Part shown: piece after piece, positions 61,724 to 64,000 of the stretch
Layout of the letters: each line of letters opens with the position of its first letter
Position numbering within the stretch: the stretch's first letter is position 1
NCBI GenBank assembly: GCA_902785605.1
Contig: CACZZL010000014.1
Coordinates: 1-64,000 of the forward strand
DNA from: an uncultured Bacteroidales bacterium
GTDB taxonomy: Bacteria > Bacteroidota > Bacteroidia > Bacteroidales > Paludibacteraceae
DNA: 64,000 nt
Direction: 5' to 3'
The notes under the pieces: generated by a model
The model's database searches: none
What the model saw: the letters and a program-made list of their open reading frames with translations, nothing else
Told to the model about the DNA's origin: nothing
Position numbers and translations under genes: made by a program

Positions 61724-62201
61724 GGATTGCCCTTAATACAGCTAATACTTTTCTGCCCCAACTTTTATCAAACGACTCGCGACACAACACCACCGCATCG
61801 TGCATAATAGCCTGCTCGCCGGTTTGAAAAGCCGCGGCCATGTCCTTCAACTCCTGATAAACGTCCGCCAGACCCTCGGATATATAGGCCGTTTGTACCT
61901 CATCCGTATAAATGCCCTGATCTACAAACACATCCAAATAAGCATCGTCCGAACCCAACAGTTCCCGCATGCCGATCAGTACAAAATTATAGTCCTCTTC
62001 GCTCACAAACCGCTGCGGCTCTTCCTCCATTACCGTCTCGTCCGGCTCCAACAAACGTGTACGGAGGTACAAAACAGGCAACAAACGCAACAACTGCTCA
62101 CGCCACTCTTTCCGCTCGTACTCATTCGCTTTCTCAACCAACAGACAAGTCTGCGCTGCCGCTGTCACGAAAGCTATCGTGCTGTCATCGTAAATATTCA
62201 T
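61695..62201 (-). CDS. DUF5063-like protein
   Basis: A 168-residue mostly helical, acidic protein (LLRLLPVLYLRTRLLEPDE in the first half, LADVYQELKDMAAAFQTGE in the second). It resembles the DUF5063 family, which has no known role. In Bacteroidota it is typically found beside an RNase D-like exonuclease, as here, where the genes overlap by 29 bases. It is first in the run DUF5063-exonuclease-alkaline phosphatase. Confidence 0.78.
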   Translation of the reverse strand: MNIYDDSTIAFVTAAAQTCLLVEKANEYERKEWREQLLRLLPVLYLRTRLLEPDETVMEEEPQRFVSEEDYNFVLIGMRELLGSDDAYLDVFVDQGIYTDEVQTAYISEGLADVYQELKDMAAAFQTGEQAIMHDAVVLCRESFDKSWGRKVLAVLRAIHEISDTSYQ

Positions 62202-62225
62202 GTACTCAAATTAATAAAAACGCTG

Positions 62226-62257
62226 CAAAGTTACACTTTTTTTTGCATATATGCAAA
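62226..62257 (-). promoter_or_regulatory. Promoter of the DUF5063-exonuclease run
   Basis: On the minus strand a -33 box TTTG (62254-62257), 20 bp, and a -7 box TAACTTTG (62226-62233). Confidence 0.88.
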
Positions 62258-62273
62258 TTTTGTAGTATCTTTG
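62242..62273 (+). promoter_or_regulatory. Promoter of the 62297 gene
   Basis: A -33 box TTTG (62242-62245), 20 bp ending GTAG, and a -7 box TATCTTTG (62266-62273). Confidence 0.9.
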
Positions 62274-62296
62274 CAGCGTTTTTTAAATTAAACGTT

Positions 62297-62938
62297 ATGA
62301 GAAAACTATTTGTAATGGCCTTTATGGCTATGAGTATGGTGATGATGGCGCAGCATGTGACTCCGCTTAACATCCAAATTGCAGAGGTGAAACTGGATTC
62401 GCTGCGTACGTTGTATCAAACGGAGCCGACGATGTACCGCGCATCGCTCGATGTAGTGGCACAGCAATTGGCGCGTAACAATGAGGAAATCAAACAGGCG
62501 GAAGCAGAGCTGAAGTCCGAGCAGGCGCATGCCAAGGAGATGGAGAATGCCATCAAAGAGGCGACCAAAATGTCCGCATCCCTCAAGAAACTGTATGCCA
62601 AAGAGGAGTCGGAGATCAAATCCATGCAGAAGATCGTAGAGAAACAGCAGCGTGCACTCAACAAACAGAAAGCACTCAACGAAGCAAACAAACAGAACTA
62701 CAGCCAGTTGCTCGAGCAGCAGCAGAAAGAACTGGGCTACGAACTGCGCGAGATAGCAGAGCGTATACGCGCCATCTCCGACCTCGAGTCCGTGCTGCAG
62801 AATAGCCAAACCAACCTTATCGCTTTCATGCGCGAGATCGAGGATAAAGCAACCCGTTTGGCTACCCTCAAAGCGCAATACAAAGAGCGTCTGGCTATCC
62901 TCAAAGCAGAGCAGAAAGCCGCTAAATCGATGCAATAA
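62297..62938 (+). CDS. Periplasmic coiled-coil protein
   Basis: A 213-residue protein with a signal peptide (MRKLFVMAFMAMSMVMMAQ). After about 35 residues (LNIQIAEVKLDSLRTLYQ) it is almost entirely a long coiled coil rich in Lys, Glu, Gln and Ala. It recalls the tentacles of OmpH/Skp-like chaperones or EnvC-type proteins, but no catalytic or binding motif is seen. It may be co-transcribed with upp. Earlier starts only translate the promoter. Confidence 0.75.
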   Translation: MRKLFVMAFMAMSMVMMAQHVTPLNIQIAEVKLDSLRTLYQTEPTMYRASLDVVAQQLARNNEEIKQAEAELKSEQAHAKEMENAIKEATKMSASLKKLYAKEESEIKSMQKIVEKQQRALNKQKALNEANKQNYSQLLEQQQKELGYELREIAERIRAISDLESVLQNSQTNLIAFMREIEDKATRLATLKAQYKERLAILKAEQKAAKSMQ

Positions 62939-62941
62939 CAT

Positions 62942-62973
62942 CTAATTCTCTAATTCCCTAACTCCCTAATTCA
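62942..62973. repeat. Octamer array (CTAATTCC x4)
   Basis: Units CTAATTCT, CTAATTCC, CTAACTCC and CTAATTCA between the coiled-coil gene and upp. It is built like the heptamer arrays but with period 8. Confidence 0.88.
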
Positions 62974-62981
62974 CTCATCGA

Positions 62982-63656
62982 ATGCAAGTCATCAATCTAT
63001 CGGAGCACAACAGCGTGCTCAACCAATACTTGCGCGAGATCCGCGATATCAACATCCAGAAAGACAGCATGCGCTTTCGCCGTAACATTGAGCGTATCGG
63101 CGAAGTGATGGCTATCGAACTGAGCAAGAGCCTGTCGTACGAGCCGGTCGAGGTGCAGACACCTCTGGCTACTGCTACCGTCAACACGATCGCGGAACCG
63201 CTCGTTCTGGCCACTATCCTGCGTGCCGGCATGCCGCTCCACCAGGGCTTCCTCAATGTGTTTGACAATGCGGAGAACGCCTTCCTCAGTGCCTACCGCC
63301 GTGTCAATAAAGAGGGCGAACTCGAGATCGTGGCTGAGTACATGGCCGCTCCGGCAATTGATGGCAAAACGCTCATTATTGCCGATCCGATGCTGGCTAC
63401 CGGTATGTCGATGGAGGTGGGTTACCTCGCACTCCTTCGTCATGGCAAACCCAAGCACACGCACCTCTGCTGCACGATCGCGACACCGCAGGCTATTGAC
63501 TGCTTGCGCAAGTCCCTCAACGACAGCCCGGATATCACCGTCTGGTGCGCAGCTATTGACCCCATCCTGAACGAGAAGAAATACATCGTTCCCGGTTTGG
63601 GCGATGCGGGAGATTTATGTTACGGAACGAAAATACACCTGTCCGATCGCAACTAA
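62982..63656 (+). CDS. upp: Uracil phosphoribosyltransferase
   Basis: Salvages uracil to UMP with phosphoribosyl diphosphate. The 224-residue product has LATILRAGMPLHQGFL, the PRPP loop IIADPMLATGMSM (about 131-143), and the uracil-binding C-terminal IVPGLGDAGDLCYGT. The start at ATG 62982 fits the family. A VanZ-like gene follows after 10 bases. Confidence 0.95.
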   Translation: MQVINLSEHNSVLNQYLREIRDINIQKDSMRFRRNIERIGEVMAIELSKSLSYEPVEVQTPLATATVNTIAEPLVLATILRAGMPLHQGFLNVFDNAENAFLSAYRRVNKEGELEIVAEYMAAPAIDGKTLIIADPMLATGMSMEVGYLALLRHGKPKHTHLCCTIATPQAIDCLRKSLNDSPDITVWCAAIDPILNEKKYIVPGLGDAGDLCYGTKIHLSDRN

Positions 63657-63666
63657 AAAATCCTAT

Positions 63667-64000
63667 ATGGCCTTTGTTCCTGCCGTCCTCGTGGCGGCAG
63701 GAATAGCTGTGCTCAGCCTCTGGGAGAACCCGGTCCTCGCACCGCAACTCACCATGAGCGACAAAGTGCTGCACGGCTTGATGTACTCGCTGCTCTCAGC
63801 TGCGACGATGGGCGGCTGTGTCCTGATCCGCCGCACGCAGATTCGTACCTACGTGCACGTCATCCTCGCCGCTACCCTCTACGGCATTCTTATGGAACTG
63901 CTCCAGCATTTCTGTACGGTCTCCCGGACCGGTGAACTGGCAGATGTCTATGCCGACTGCCTCGGTGCCATCATCGGAGTACTCCTCATAGCCTTTTTAT
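63667..64000 (+). CDS. VanZ-like membrane protein, 3' end outside the window
   Basis: The frame is open from ATG 63667 to the window edge, 111 residues so far. It has four hydrophobic segments and the VanZ-like pattern SDKVLHGLMYSLLSA, then YGILMELLQHF and ELADVYADCLGAIIG. VanZ homologues are small membrane proteins; the vancomycin-cluster member gives low teicoplanin resistance, and most others have no known role. It lies 10 bases after upp and is probably co-transcribed. Confidence 0.8.
   Translation, partial: MAFVPAVLVAAGIAVLSLWENPVLAPQLTMSDKVLHGLMYSLLSAATMGGCVLIRRTQIRTYVHVILAATLYGILMELLQHFCTVSRTGELADVYADCLGAIIGVLLIAFL

Larger units (their letters stand above)
62221..62278. promoter_or_regulatory. 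Symmetric divergent promoter region
   Basis: CGCTGCAAAG (62221-62230) and CTTTGCAGCG (62269-62278) are perfect inverted copies, and TTTGCATATATGCAAA (62242-62257) lies exactly at their centre. Both -33 boxes are the two halves of this central palindrome. Confidence 0.9.

Overview
The window is a piece of a Bacteroidota chromosome, most likely from the order Bacteroidales (an anaerobic, gut-type lineage). The evidence is a short primary sigma factor of 286 residues, sixteen complete promoters of the -33 (YTTG) / -7 (TANNTTTG) type, a GldD gliding/T9SS lipoprotein, a porin_10-like outer-membrane protein, and secreted proteins with Bacteroidales-type sorting tails. No rRNA, phage, insertion sequence or CRISPR was seen. 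The one tRNA is tRNA-Arg(UCU).

Layout. 1-2.3 kb: end of an unknown gene, a ComEA-like helix-hairpin-helix protein and xseA. 2.3-10.5 kb: a long minus-strand operon that starts with a SpoIIE phosphatase/RsbW-like fusion and a STAS protein. It continues with an alarmone synthetase-like protein, a small-molecule kinase-like protein, a MESH1-like HD hydrolase, a tyrosine-type phosphatase, an unusual response regulator, rpe and a core-only comEC. 10.6-13.2 kb: ansA and pepD. 13.2-19.5 kb: minus-strand typA, tig, mpl, dCMP deaminase and ctpA. 19.9-24.8 kb: a small secreted protein; panD-tgt-lptG on the minus strand; a membrane protein and an alpha/beta hydrolase on the plus strand. 24.8-30 kb: uvrB, rplS and glgP. 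30.3-34.2 kb: an RNB nuclease, a barrel protein, a ribbon-helix-helix protein, rpoD, tRNA-Arg and trxA. 34.2-44.3 kb: a minus-strand run from manC through three glycogen/alpha-glucan genes to a porin, clpC and trxA. 44.4-50.3 kb: gldD, a pcrB-tadA fusion, pgpH, a tRNA-dihydrouridine synthase and a BASS-type transporter. 50.7-59.4 kb: three large secreted proteins, two of them frameshifted at the same place. 59.5-64 kb: alkaline phosphatase, exonuclease and DUF5063 gene; a coiled-coil protein, upp and a VanZ-like gene cut by the window edge.

Two genome-scale patterns stand out. First, about 28 short arrays of degenerate 7-bp units, typically four units each, sit at gene boundaries and also in frame inside conserved enzymes. 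They encode a signal peptide, start regions, C-termini and the linker that fuses PcrB to TadA. Second, the promoters share an exact 20-bp spacer and much of the spacer sequence, ending in a symmetric back-to-back promoter at 62.2 kb. The most interesting gene set is the partner-switch plus alarmone operon at 4.1-10.5 kb.
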